A stretch of 64,000 bases of DNA from Bacteroidales bacterium. Lineage in GTDB: Bacteria; Bacteroidota; Bacteroidia; Bacteroidales; Marinilabiliaceae. The translations under genes and the position numbers were made by a program. Position 1 is the first letter of the stretch. Every line of letters begins with the position of its first letter. Under the pieces are notes generated by a model that worked only from the letters and a program-made list of their open reading frames with translations, had not been told where the DNA came from and did not search any database. This document shows positions 17,444-26,230 of this stretch, one piece after another. The stretch is from NCBI GenBank assembly GCA_017417385.1, contig JAFPZF010000055.1, forward strand, positions 23,413 to 87,412, given 5' to 3'.

Positions 17444-18079
17444 ATGCAAGACAGAAATAGACATATCTGCAACTTGACACGACCTTCACTGAGGCGCGCA
17501 CTGAGCCTCTTGTTCTGTCTCGCCTGCCTGACGACATCCTCGTCCGGTCAGATGACAAACCCCGGCAACGCTGTGGATCTTGGCCTCTCCGTCATGTGGG
17601 GCGACAGAAATGTCGGCGCCGCTGCACCCTCCGACGTCGGCGCATTCTTCGGCTACGGCGACATCACTGGCGAAATTGTCTCGACTAAATACGTGGATTA
17701 TGTCTCGGAAGATATCACCGGGACCGACCACGACCCAGCTAACCACTACTGGGGACCAGGATGGCGTATGCCGAGAACTTCTGAAATCGCTGAACTGGTC
17801 GAGAGATGCGAGTGGCGTTGGGTCTCCCGCGGCGATACGGAAGGCTACCTCGTCACGGGTCGTGGCGGCAACTCTATCTTCCTGCCGACAACCGGACACC
17901 GGACGGATTCTACTCTCTACTTCCAGAAGACAAGAGGCTACTACTGGGGCGGCGAGGTCGACGAGTTCAACAAGAACTACGCCTCGGCTCTTTTCTTCTA
18001 CCGCGGCAACAAATTTGTTAAGGAATATCGCAAGATTTATGGCTTCGTCGTCCGCCCTGTGAGGGAGTCGTTCTTCTGA
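17444..18079 (+). CDS. Secreted FISUMP-like domain protein
   Basis: 211 residues. A signal peptide with a basic n-region and the hydrophobic core ALSLLFCLACLTT ends near SSSGQ. The mature part starts with VDLGLSVMWGDRNVGAAAP and contains WGPGWRMPRTSEIAELVERC, GYLVTG, IFLPTTGHR, YYWGGE and FVVRPV, in the same order as the protein at 16237 on the other strand. Function unknown; exported to the periplasm or cell surface. The partner gene lacks the signal peptide, so the pair may have arisen by duplication with loss or gain of export. Confidence 0.75.
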   Translation: MQDRNRHICNLTRPSLRRALSLLFCLACLTTSSSGQMTNPGNAVDLGLSVMWGDRNVGAAAPSDVGAFFGYGDITGEIVSTKYVDYVSEDITGTDHDPANHYWGPGWRMPRTSEIAELVERCEWRWVSRGDTEGYLVTGRGGNSIFLPTTGHRTDSTLYFQKTRGYYWGGEVDEFNKNYASALFFYRGNKFVKEYRKIYGFVVRPVRESFF

Positions 18080-18103
18080 CCTCGACTCTTTCCTCCCCAT
18101 ACC

Positions 18104-21100
18104 CTAAAAGCCACACAGATGATGGAAGTCGCAGTTCGCGCACTTCTTGGGGTCGGCTCTCTGCACGAACGGCACGTCTAAATCGAATATTTCGTTTATC
18201 ACTCCCCCCAACTGCTTCCCAAACTGCCCCTCGAAATCTCTAAACTTCTCTTCTTTCTCAAGTTCCTCCGATGGAAGTGCTATTTCTACTGTGCTCCTCC
18301 CTCCTGTATTGACTTTCGGGAGCAACGCCCCATTCCTGAGCGCAAAGACTACTGGCTTGAGCGTCTCCTTTGAGTACTCTCCACCAGCATTGCGCAATAT
18401 GTAGCAATACACCATTACCTGCATGACGGCCTTCAGGCTGTCGTGCTTCTTGGGCTCAAAGAGGTCTGTCAGCTCCTTGATGGTGTCGCTCTTCACACTT
18501 CCCGTCTTATAGTCTGCGACATATAGGAAACCGTCTTTCCTATGTAGTCTGTCGATTGTTCCCTTGAGTTTGATCTTCTTCCCTTGATGTTGTCCAGACA
18601 ATGGAAACGAGACTGAGACTTCCTGCTCGGTCTCGACTATCTCCGCACCGACATGCTCAATGCCTATCATCTTGTCTACCAACTTCTGCAACGCAAACAA
18701 GGTGATGGTGTTGCTGCCGTTGAGGTCTTTCTCGCTGCCGACATTGATATGCATCTCTTCCTTCAGGTGCTTGAAAAGGAGGTCTTTGATGCGCCCTGTA
18801 TCCGCCTTTAGATCCCGAACGTACTCCTCTGTCAGTTGTGGCTTGTCTTGATAGAGTTCCTCCATCGTCTTGTGGAAGATGTTGCCGAGCACTCTGTCAT
18901 CAACGTCCTCGTCTATGCTGTCCGCCTCTCGTATGCCCATGACTTTCTGGAGGAAAAAGTTGAGCGGGCACTTGAGGTAGGTCGTCAACGACGATGGCGA
19001 AATGACGGGCGTATCCTCGCCCGCCTCGTCTGTGAACATAAACCGCTCAAGTCTCTCTATGAAGTCCCACTTGTTGACTGTTATCTGTGTCGGCTGAGCT
19101 AGGTTTATCTCGTAAGACCCTACTGTCTTGGTTATGTCGCACAACTTGTAGAGTAGCTCGAGCTGCGGGATGTAACGGCTCTGGGTATTGGGCTTGCCGT
19201 CTGCTATGGCAGGGACTATGAGCGTTACGTTCTCCGCCCTCTCGACGAGACGGAAGAAATAATAGGCGAAGGAACTGGTCTCATCTACCGCCGTAGGCAT
19301 GCCATAGTTGAGACGTAGCGCCGCTGGTATGATTGTCTTCTCTTCACTCTCCGACGGCCACTTCCCCTCGACGAAATCGGGTACTATGACGTTTCTGAAA
19401 TCTAGCAGACGCGTCTCGAGCACTCCCATGACCTGTAACCCCATCAGCGGCTCGCCAAGGAGGTCCGCCTGCTGACCGTCTATGATGACCTTCATGATGC
19501 GGATGAGCAGGTCCGGCGACGTCTCGACGCTGACGACACGACGCATGACTTCCCCCGACTTCCGGCATATCTTCAACGCCTCATAGACGAGGCTCCTCGT
19601 CATGTCTATCATCGCATGTCCGTCATACTTCTTGTCACAATACGCATCAAACACCTGTCTGACGACTGTCGTGACGTATGTGACGACGTCCGCAACCTTG
19701 CTCTCGTCCAGTATGTAGCTGAGGAATTCAACGCCCTCGACGTCCTCTCGTGTCACGAAGGCTTTGTTTTCTCTCGTCAATCTACCGATAAGCGACTGTA
19801 CTACTCTCTCCCCACAGACGGCCATCGTGGCTGGGTGCTGCAGGATCGGCAGTACGACCTTGGCACTGAACGCCCGTGTCCCGTCAGCCAATGTCCGCTT
19901 ATACTTCGACCTCCATAGCATCGAGAGCAAGTTGACGAACGCTGATATGTTCGATAGCCGTAGCCCATAACCCATCGTCACGTTGAGAGCCGGAACCTCC
20001 GGCGGCATGGCTCCCAGGAACCCCGGCAACATCGACTTCTCCGGCAGGACTAGTGCCGTGTCAGACATGTCTACTACTTCGTCAAGGCCCGTGGTGTTAT
20101 TCTCGTTTTTCTTCCTGGCTATCTCCCGCAACAAATCGACGATGACTGTGGTCTGGCTCGACGGATACGCAACCTCTACGACGTTGATCTTCTTCGTCCC
20201 CCAGTCTCCCACTGTACAACTGAAATCCTTGGGCGACGGGAACTCCTCGGCTGCACCTACGACGGCATATCCGGCCGAGAGCTTCCTGTTCTTCTCTTCT
20301 TCCATCCGAGGCGTATAGTCCCAGAAGAACATCGCTCGACCACTATTCATCAGACTGCGCATGATGACTCTCTCCGAACGAGTAAGGACTGAGAACCCTA
20401 TAAAGATGAAAACCTCCCCATCTGCTATGTCGGCTGGCAAGAGGCTGCCAGTCTCCCTTATCATATCGACGGCCCTCCTGTATATCATGCCAGAGTACGC
20501 CTGCCCCTCCTCCTCAAGCCGACTGCGAAACTCTTTATACAACTTGCCTGTCCTGACGAACTGTGTGGCAAAGTCGCCTGACGAACGCTCGTGGACGAGC
20601 TTCTCGTTGCCATACGCATCCTCCTTCTGCATGAACACGATATTCCAGAAGTCTACTATGGCCTGCCGCTGCTCGTCCGTGATGTAGTCGAGCTCGTCCG
20701 TTATCTCGTTTATGTCATGTATGTGCTTGAAGAGGGTCTCCGCTTTGACTACCGACTTGTCGATGTCGTCAAAGTCATGCAGGAGTATCTCGGCCCATGA
20801 GTAGAACACTTCAAAACTCATTGGGACTACTGCCTCCTCACTATCCCCGTCCTCGCAGACCTTCAGATACGCCTCGTAGAGCTCGCACGCAAGGACGAGG
20901 TTGTCCGCCTTGCTCAGTCCCGTAAGCCGTGCCAGCAGATCGCCCATCGTCTCGACGCTCATCCCTATTATCGACCGCCTAGACTCACCTCGCTCTACCC
21001 CAGCCCTGATAGCCTCCTGCATGTCGCGAGTGTAAAACACACACGATCGCCTGTTCGGAAATACGAAGTGAAGACGACTCCAGTCATTATCTGGATAATG

Positions 21101-21142
21101 ACTGAGGAAGTATTCTGCAACGGAGGTGAGAAATGGCTTCAT
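18104..21142 (-). CDS. AddB-like PD-(D/E)XK nuclease family protein
   Basis: 1012 residues. The N-terminal half is a degenerate helicase-like region (FVFPNRRSCVFYTRDM). The C-terminal nuclease domain has GNIFHKTMEELY, then Asp864 in GTIDRL and the DYK form of the catalytic motif (Asp877, Lys879). Cysteines in TYLKCPLNFF and the end CANCDFHHLC (Cys1001, Cys1004, Cys1010) look like the 4Fe-4S cage of AddB/RecB-type nucleases. Predicted role: end processing in recombination repair. The usual AddA/UvrD-like helicase partner is not next to it in this window. The tRNA upstream lies on the same strand and has its own terminator. Confidence 0.88.
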   Translation of the reverse strand: MKPFLTSVAEYFLSHYPDNDWSRLHFVFPNRRSCVFYTRDMQEAIRAGVERGESRRSIIGMSVETMGDLLARLTGLSKADNLVLACELYEAYLKVCEDGDSEEAVVPMSFEVFYSWAEILLHDFDDIDKSVVKAETLFKHIHDINEITDELDYITDEQRQAIVDFWNIVFMQKEDAYGNEKLVHERSSGDFATQFVRTGKLYKEFRSRLEEEGQAYSGMIYRRAVDMIRETGSLLPADIADGEVFIFIGFSVLTRSERVIMRSLMNSGRAMFFWDYTPRMEEEKNRKLSAGYAVVGAAEEFPSPKDFSCTVGDWGTKKINVVEVAYPSSQTTVIVDLLREIARKKNENNTTGLDEVVDMSDTALVLPEKSMLPGFLGAMPPEVPALNVTMGYGLRLSNISAFVNLLSMLWRSKYKRTLADGTRAFSAKVVLPILQHPATMAVCGERVVQSLIGRLTRENKAFVTREDVEGVEFLSYILDESKVADVVTYVTTVVRQVFDAYCDKKYDGHAMIDMTRSLVYEALKICRKSGEVMRRVVSVETSPDLLIRIMKVIIDGQQADLLGEPLMGLQVMGVLETRLLDFRNVIVPDFVEGKWPSESEEKTIIPAALRLNYGMPTAVDETSSFAYYFFRLVERAENVTLIVPAIADGKPNTQSRYIPQLELLYKLCDITKTVGSYEINLAQPTQITVNKWDFIERLERFMFTDEAGEDTPVISPSSLTTYLKCPLNFFLQKVMGIREADSIDEDVDDRVLGNIFHKTMEELYQDKPQLTEEYVRDLKADTGRIKDLLFKHLKEEMHINVGSEKDLNGSNTITLFALQKLVDKMIGIEHVGAEIVETEQEVSVSFPLSGQHQGKKIKLKGTIDRLHRKDGFLYVADYKTGSVKSDTIKELTDLFEPKKHDSLKAVMQVMVYCYILRNAGGEYSKETLKPVVFALRNGALLPKVNTGGRSTVEIALPSEELEKEEKFRDFEGQFGKQLGGVINEIFDLDVPFVQRADPKKCANCDFHHLCGF

Positions 21143-21189
21143 GGTGGACTTGTTGGCTTCTTGTTTCTGATGAGGTACCTAGACGAAGA

Positions 21190-21213
21190 AAGCCACCCTT
21201 GACGAGTGGCTTC
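21190..21213 (-). terminator. Terminator of the tRNA gene
   Basis: AAGCCAC (21190-21196) pairs with GTGGCTT (21206-21212). On the minus strand it ends TGGCTTTCTTCG, a short U-rich tail, 8 bases after the tRNA. Confidence 0.6.
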
Positions 21214-21220
21214 CCTTCTG

Positions 21221-21294
21221 TACCGATTCCCGGGCTTGAACCGGGGACCTCTTGATTATGAATCAAACGCTCTAACCAGCTGAGCTAAATCGGC
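21221..21294 (-). tRNA. tRNA with CAT anticodon (Met; Ile2 not excluded)
   Basis: A 74-base cloverleaf on the minus strand. Acceptor GCCGATT/AATCGGT with a G1:U72 wobble, T8 A9, D arm GCTC...GAGC, anticodon stem TTTGA/TCAAG around the loop TTCATAA (anticodon CAT), T arm CCCGG-TTCAAGC-CCGGG, discriminator A. CCA is not encoded. The first pair is not C1xA72 and the anticodon stem lacks the G:C triplet, so it is not the initiator. A lysidine-modified tRNA-Ile2 cannot be told from elongator Met without comparison. Confidence 0.93.
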
Positions 21295-21317
21295 AGACAT
21301 CCTTTTCAAATGCGATG

Positions 21318-21348
21318 CAAAGTTAGGGAGAAGATTTGATATATCAAA
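21318..21348 (-). promoter_or_regulatory. tRNA promoter
   Basis: Minus-strand TTTG (21345-21348), 19 bases, TAACTTTG (21318-21325): one of the best matches to the Bacteroidota consensus in the window. Confidence 0.65.
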
Positions 21349-21436
21349 GCATACGCACGAATATTTTCTGAAAAATTTTCCACCACCATCGCTTCTTCAC
21401 CCCCTTTCCCCTCGCTAACGTATTAAAAGCAAGCGA

Positions 21437-21467
21437 GCTGCAAGGATTTTATGTCAATCCCTGCAGC
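21437..21467 (-). terminator. Terminator of the udp-to-dcp operon
   Basis: 12-bp stem with one mismatch (21437-21448 with 21456-21467). On the minus strand it is followed after ten bases by TTTTAAT. It lies about 50 bases after the dcp stop. Confidence 0.6.
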
Positions 21468-21490
21468 CCACTTCTATCTTGTCCTATGTT

Positions 21491-21512
21491 TAGGGGAGTT
21501 CTAGAAATTAGG
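21491..21512. repeat. Half-remnant of the palindromic intergenic repeat
   Basis: The text around GGGGAGTTCTAGAAATTAGG matches the left terminus of the element at 31221 (GGGAAGTTCTAGAAATTAGA). The rest of the element is missing. It abuts the dcp stop codon. Confidence 0.5.
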
Positions 21513-21514
21513 TG

Positions 21515-23647
21515 TTAACGCTTCTTTGTCTTGTTATCCGGCACTACAAACCCTCGCTGCTTCAACAGATAGCTGACGTCCGGACGATGCCCCCTGAACT
21601 CGGTGAACATCTCCAGCGCATCATAGTCCCCAGGACGCTCAAGGCAGTACTTGCGGAACCGCGCAGCAGTGCCCTTGTCAAGGACATCACCACTCTCCCT
21701 GAACGCCTCAAAGGCATCAGCACACAGCATCTCGGCCCACTCGTAGTCGTAATAACCTGCCGCATATCCTCCACTGAAGATATGTGTGAAATATGTGCTA
21801 TGATACCTCGGCGCTATCTCGGGTATCAGCCCTATCCGATTGATGACCTCCTCCTCGACTTTCTCTGCCGATGGTATCTCGTCTCCAGCACTGTACGAAT
21901 GCCAATGCATGTCGATGAGCGACGCTGCAAGATACTCCGTCGAACGGAATCCCTGATTGAACGTCGACATCTGAGACAGCTTCTCGACGAGCTCGTCCGG
22001 TATCACCTCGCCTGTCTTATAATGCTTGGCGTAGGTCTTCAAGACTGACGGCTCAAAAGCCCAGAACTCGTTGATCTGGCTCGGCAACTCGACATAGTCG
22101 TGAGGAACATGGCGCAGCGTGCGATTGTAATTGCTCCTCGCAAAGAACGAATGGAGCCCATGTCCAAACTCGTGGAACATTGTCTCGACTTCGTCTGTTC
22201 CAAGCAGCGCCGGAGCTCCCTTGGCTGGCTGTGGGAAGTTGCAGCATATTGAGATGACCGGCAGACGACGCTCCGACCCGTCAAGCGGCGTGGCATCGTT
22301 TCTGAACGACGTCGTCCACGCACCTCCGCGCTTAGACGAGCGCGGGAACCAGTCGAAATAGACTATCGCGATGTCCTTGCCGTCCTGCTTGACGCTCCAT
22401 ACTTCGTTGTTCTCGGGATTGTACTTCGGCGCTCCCTCCAAGACTGTGAACTCGACTCCATACAGCTGCGAAGCTATGCGCAACATCGCATCTCTCACGG
22501 TCTCCAGCTGGAAATACTCTGAGACTGTCGTCGCATCGACATCGAACCGCGCCTTGCGGAGCTGCTCTGTCCAATACCACCAGTCACACGCCTCGACAAC
22601 GGCATTCTTGTCCTGCTTGCGAGCAAACTTGCGCATGTCCTCGAGCTCCTTCTTCGCTGCGTTCAGCGCCATCGGCCATACGTTCATCAAGAAGGTGTCG
22701 ACGACTTCTGGATTGCCAGACATCTTGACATCGGTAGAGTAATGTGCGTATGTCTTGTATCCGAGTATCTGCGCCTTCTCCGCCCTTAGCTTGGCGATGT
22801 CGTGGATTATCTGGCTGTTGTCGTTGTCCCCACCCTGACGACATCTCTTGACGTATCCTTCATAGAGCTGCTTGCGCAGGTCATGTCTGTCTGAATACTG
22901 GAGGAACGGGAATACGCACGCCGCCTGTGGCAGGAAAACCCACTTGCCGCTGAGCCCAGCCTTCTCTGCCCTCTCAGCCGCAGAGGCTATGACGTCCTCC
23001 GGGAGACCCGAGAGGTCTGCCGCACTGTCGATGACGAGTTTGTAATTGTCGTTGGACTCCTTGCGGACGTTAACGCTCATTGTGTGGGTCAACTGAGAGA
23101 GCTTCTCGTTGATCTCGCTCAGACGCTTCTTGTCCTTCTCGTTGAGGAGCGCTCCACTGCGCACGAAGTCTCGATAGTACAGCTCGACGAGGCGTAGCTG
23201 TACGCTGTCTAGCCCCTCCTCCATACGATGGTCATAGACGTGCTTGATGCGCGAGAATAGCTTCTCGTCCATCATGACCTCGTCCTCGAGTCGACTGAGT
23301 ATCGGCAGCAGATCGGCTGTGATGACTTCCATGGTGTCCGTCGCATCTGTCGACTGGATGTTGAAGAAGATCGACGAGAGGTCCTCTAGCCAGCCACCGA
23401 CTCTGTCGTATGGGACGATGGTGTTGCGGAATGTCGGCTCGTCACGCTGCGACTTGATGAGGCTGATCTCGTTGCGATACTCCTCTATCGCCGCCTTGAA
23501 CGCCGGCATGTAATACCGCTCGTGTATCTGCTCGAACGGCGGCAGCCCCGCGACGGTGTTGTACTCCTTGTCGAGAAGGACGTTGTGGTCGTCGTTACAC
23601 GCCATAAGTGTGGTCGCTGCCATCAGACCGTAAACTAGTTTTTTCAT
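21515..23647 (-). CDS. dcp: M3-family metallopeptidase, peptidyl-dipeptidase Dcp-like lipoprotein
   Basis: 710 residues, normal for Dcp/oligopeptidase A. Zinc motif HEFGH at 492-496 with the downstream ligand Glu527 in PSQINEFW. It cleaves dipeptides from the C-termini of peptides. The N-terminus MKKLVYGLMAATTLMA followed by Cys17 is a lipoprotein signal, so the enzyme is predicted in the periplasm or outer membrane. It is the last gene of the operon that starts with udp, 36 bases after aguB. Co-transcription with pepD suggests a joint role in peptide use. Confidence 0.93.
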   Translation of the reverse strand: MKKLVYGLMAATTLMACNDDHNVLLDKEYNTVAGLPPFEQIHERYYMPAFKAAIEEYRNEISLIKSQRDEPTFRNTIVPYDRVGGWLEDLSSIFFNIQSTDATDTMEVITADLLPILSRLEDEVMMDEKLFSRIKHVYDHRMEEGLDSVQLRLVELYYRDFVRSGALLNEKDKKRLSEINEKLSQLTHTMSVNVRKESNDNYKLVIDSAADLSGLPEDVIASAAERAEKAGLSGKWVFLPQAACVFPFLQYSDRHDLRKQLYEGYVKRCRQGGDNDNSQIIHDIAKLRAEKAQILGYKTYAHYSTDVKMSGNPEVVDTFLMNVWPMALNAAKKELEDMRKFARKQDKNAVVEACDWWYWTEQLRKARFDVDATTVSEYFQLETVRDAMLRIASQLYGVEFTVLEGAPKYNPENNEVWSVKQDGKDIAIVYFDWFPRSSKRGGAWTTSFRNDATPLDGSERRLPVISICCNFPQPAKGAPALLGTDEVETMFHEFGHGLHSFFARSNYNRTLRHVPHDYVELPSQINEFWAFEPSVLKTYAKHYKTGEVIPDELVEKLSQMSTFNQGFRSTEYLAASLIDMHWHSYSAGDEIPSAEKVEEEVINRIGLIPEIAPRYHSTYFTHIFSGGYAAGYYDYEWAEMLCADAFEAFRESGDVLDKGTAARFRKYCLERPGDYDALEMFTEFRGHRPDVSYLLKQRGFVVPDNKTKKR

Positions 23648-23683
23648 TGATTGTTATGTGAGTATGTGATTTTGTGGGGAATC

Positions 23684-24571
23684 TTAGTTGCGAAATCGTC
23701 TCGTGATGTCCTGATACTGGTCTATCCGCCTGTCGCGCAGGAATGGCCATATCCGCCTTACCGCCTCGCTCCGCTCCATGTTGACGGAGACTATGGCGTT
23801 CGCCTCTTTCTGCGTCGGTGCCTCATACAGCATCTCGCCCTGCGGACCAGCTACAAAACTCGAGCCCCAAAACCTTATGCCGTCCGTAACGCCAGATGGA
23901 TCGGTCTCGTGTCCCGTCCTGTTGACTGCGACGACGGGTACACCGTTGGCTACTGCATGTCCTCGCATGACAGTCTGCCATGCATTCAGCTGCCTCATCC
24001 GCTCGTCCTCCGTGTCGTTCATGTCCCACCCGATGGCTGTCGGATATATCAGCATCTCGGCACCCGCAAGCGCCATGAGTCGCGCTGCCTCTGGATACCA
24101 CTGGTCCCAGCAGACCATCACCCCGAGCCGCCCCACACTGGTGTCTATCGGCGTGAAGCCTAGGTCGCCCGGAGTGAAGTAGAACTTCTCATAGAAGCCC
24201 GGGTCGTCCGGTATGTGCATCTTCCGATACTTGCCAGCTATCGAACCGTCCGAGTCTATGACGACCGCCGTGTTGTGATACAACCCGACCGCCCGACGCT
24301 CGAATAGCGACGTGACGAGGACTATGCCTAGCCGCGCCGCAAGCGACTGATACACCTCGGTCGACGGTCCCGGTATGGTCTCCGCAAGGTCGAAGAATCG
24401 TACGTCCTCTGTCTGACAGAAATATGGCGTGTTGTGTAGCTCCTGGAGTACCACGAGGTTGGCCCCGTTCTCCGCAAGATGAGCTACGTTCTGTATCAAC
24501 TTGTCGACGTTCGCCTCGACTGTGCCGAACGACGTCTGCTGGACAAGTCCTACTTTGATTACCCTAGTCAT
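23684..24571 (-). CDS. aguB: N-carbamoylputrescine amidase
   Basis: 295 residues, nitrilase superfamily. The Glu-Lys-Cys triad is in place: Glu44 (VVLQELHN), Lys117 (KYRKMHIPDD) and Cys154 (VMVCWDQWYPE). It hydrolyses N-carbamoylputrescine to putrescine, CO2 and ammonia. It lies 4 bases after aguA, which makes its substrate, so the assignment is firm. Cytosolic; usually an octamer or decamer in this family. Confidence 0.95.
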   Translation of the reverse strand: MTRVIKVGLVQQTSFGTVEANVDKLIQNVAHLAENGANLVVLQELHNTPYFCQTEDVRFFDLAETIPGPSTEVYQSLAARLGIVLVTSLFERRAVGLYHNTAVVIDSDGSIAGKYRKMHIPDDPGFYEKFYFTPGDLGFTPIDTSVGRLGVMVCWDQWYPEAARLMALAGAEMLIYPTAIGWDMNDTEDERMRQLNAWQTVMRGHAVANGVPVVAVNRTGHETDPSGVTDGIRFWGSSFVAGPQGEMLYEAPTQKEANAIVSVNMERSEAVRRIWPFLRDRRIDQYQDITRRFRN

Positions 24572-24575
24572 GTCT

Positions 24576-25628
24576 TCAGTTTATTCTTGTTAGTTTCTCG
24601 GTCCTGAGACTGACCGACGACGGATACTGCATGGTCGAACAATGTAGCGACCCATGCTGCCGTATCAGCGCACAGCAGTCCACCGGGACTATCTCATACC
24701 CCTCGGGGCCGAACGCTCTCCGCATGGTCTCTATCGCCTCTTTGTCTGTCGAGACGTTATAGACGGGCAGGAGTATCGCCCCCTTGACGTAATAGTAGTT
24801 GGCATACGTCGCCGGCAGTCGCTCGCCATTGTCCTTGTCATATATCGCCGTAGGCAATGGCAACGGGACTAACTCATATCGCTCGTTCTCTGAATTGACG
24901 AAGTCCTTGAGCTCGGCCTCCATCTTGCTCAACGACTCGTAATGCTCGTCCTTCTCGTCATAACACTTGACATACACGATCCTGTTCCCGGGCGCAAAGC
25001 GTGCCAAGGTATCTACGTGTCCGTCGGTGTCGTCTCCGACGAGCTCGCCACTCGTTATGAAGTGGAAATGCCGCGGACGAAAGATTGGCGAGAGGTCGCC
25101 TATGGCATCATACTCTGTCCGATACTCGTTCCTGTTCGGCGCAAGCAGACACCCGGATGTCGTCATCAAGACGGACCCGTCACTCTCTATGCTCCCACCT
25201 TCGAGGACTGTCGTCAGGTGATATATGGGTATGCCGGGCAACGCGGTCTCTGCAAGTCTCCTGCTGACCTGGTTGTCATGGTTCGCCGCAAACTTCATTC
25301 CCCACCCGTTGAACGTGAAGTCTAGCATCTCGGGCTTCCCTGTCTCGTCGACGAGGGTTATGAGGCCGTAGTCTCTCACCCACGTGTCGTTTATGGGGGT
25401 CTCAAAGGCATAGACCTCGCCCTCTATACCGAGCGGACCGAGGCTCTCCCGTAGCCATTCGAGGCTGTCCGTCACGACGACGACTCGCTCCCTCTTGGCT
25501 ATCTCCCTCAATATCCGACCGAAACACTCGACGGCCTCGTCTATCATGTACTCCCAGTCGGTGTTCCGACTCGGCCACACTATCTGGCTGAAACTGTGCG
25601 CCTCCCACTCTGCTGGTAGCTTGCTCAT
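24576..25628 (-). CDS. aguA: Agmatine deiminase
   Basis: 350 residues from the ATG at 25626-25628. This start overlaps the stop of the Sel1 gene by four bases (ATGA) and begins MSKLPAEWEAHSFSQIVWPS, the usual start of the family; the longer upstream reading (to 25775) lies inside the Sel1 gene. Peptidyl-arginine-deiminase fold with DTWVRDYGLITL, LEGGSIESDG, DDTDGHVDTLARF and the catalytic Cys330 in HGSLHCSTMQYP. It converts agmatine to N-carbamoylputrescine plus ammonia, feeding AguB. No arginine decarboxylase is present in the window. Confidence 0.95.
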   Translation of the reverse strand: MSKLPAEWEAHSFSQIVWPSRNTDWEYMIDEAVECFGRILREIAKRERVVVVTDSLEWLRESLGPLGIEGEVYAFETPINDTWVRDYGLITLVDETGKPEMLDFTFNGWGMKFAANHDNQVSRRLAETALPGIPIYHLTTVLEGGSIESDGSVLMTTSGCLLAPNRNEYRTEYDAIGDLSPIFRPRHFHFITSGELVGDDTDGHVDTLARFAPGNRIVYVKCYDEKDEHYESLSKMEAELKDFVNSENERYELVPLPLPTAIYDKDNGERLPATYANYYYVKGAILLPVYNVSTDKEAIETMRRAFGPEGYEIVPVDCCALIRQHGSLHCSTMQYPSSVSLRTEKLTRIN

Positions 25629-26230
25629 CGCATCTGCTCTAATAGTTGTTCCGCCTCCGCTATGCCGAGCGCCGCAGCCTTGGCATAGCAGACTTTCGCA
25701 CTCGTCCTGTTCTCCTCGGTCTCCGGCGCATTGTGCGCATAGAAATTGCCCATGAAGAGATATCCAAGTCCGCAATCCTGATTGACTGACTTGGAGATGA
25801 GCTTGACTCCCTCGCTCTCGTCAGCCTCGGTGCCGAGCCCGTAGAAGAGCATGTGACCGACTATCGCCTGCGCCTCTGCCATCCCCTCATCTGCCAACCC
25901 GAGATACAGTATGTACGCCCGCCGTGCATCAGGCCTCGCCCCAGCTATGCCGTATGCGTACATCTGCGCCAGTATGTACCGCGCATCTGCATTGCCCTTC
26001 GACGCGGTCTCGACGATGTCGACTCCATAGACGTAGCCCTTCGACCTGAATATGCTGTCTAGCCGACCTTCGACATCTACGAAGACTGGCTTCTCATCGA
26101 CTGAGACTTGTGCATTCTCTGTCAACACTCTGTCTACCGCAGCCATCGACGTGTCGGACGTCCCTGTCGTGCACCCAGTAGCTATCACGACCGAGACTGC
26201 CACGACTGCGAACAACGATCGTCTCCTCAT
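25625..26230 (-). CDS. Sel1-repeat lipoprotein
   Basis: 201 residues. Lipoprotein signal ending VVIATG-Cys20. At least three Sel1-like helical repeats can be read, with the spacing of small residues typical of the family (for example GNADARYILAQMYAYGIAG, DEGMAEAQAIVGHMLFYGLG and CGLGYLFMGNFYAHN). Sel1 repeats are protein-interaction scaffolds. The gene overlaps pepD by one base (TGATG) and aguA by four, so it is tightly coupled in the operon. The partner is unknown. Confidence 0.82.
   Translation of the reverse strand: MRRRSLFAVVAVSVVIATGCTTGTSDTSMAAVDRVLTENAQVSVDEKPVFVDVEGRLDSIFRSKGYVYGVDIVETASKGNADARYILAQMYAYGIAGARPDARRAYILYLGLADEGMAEAQAIVGHMLFYGLGTEADESEGVKLISKSVNQDCGLGYLFMGNFYAHNAPETEENRTSAKVCYAKAAALGIAEAEQLLEQMR

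Noticed and set aside
25629..25775. 49-residue N-terminal extension of agmatine deiminase
   Set aside because: It lies inside the Sel1 gene, is cysteine-rich and unlike the family; the ATG at 25628 overlaps the previous stop.
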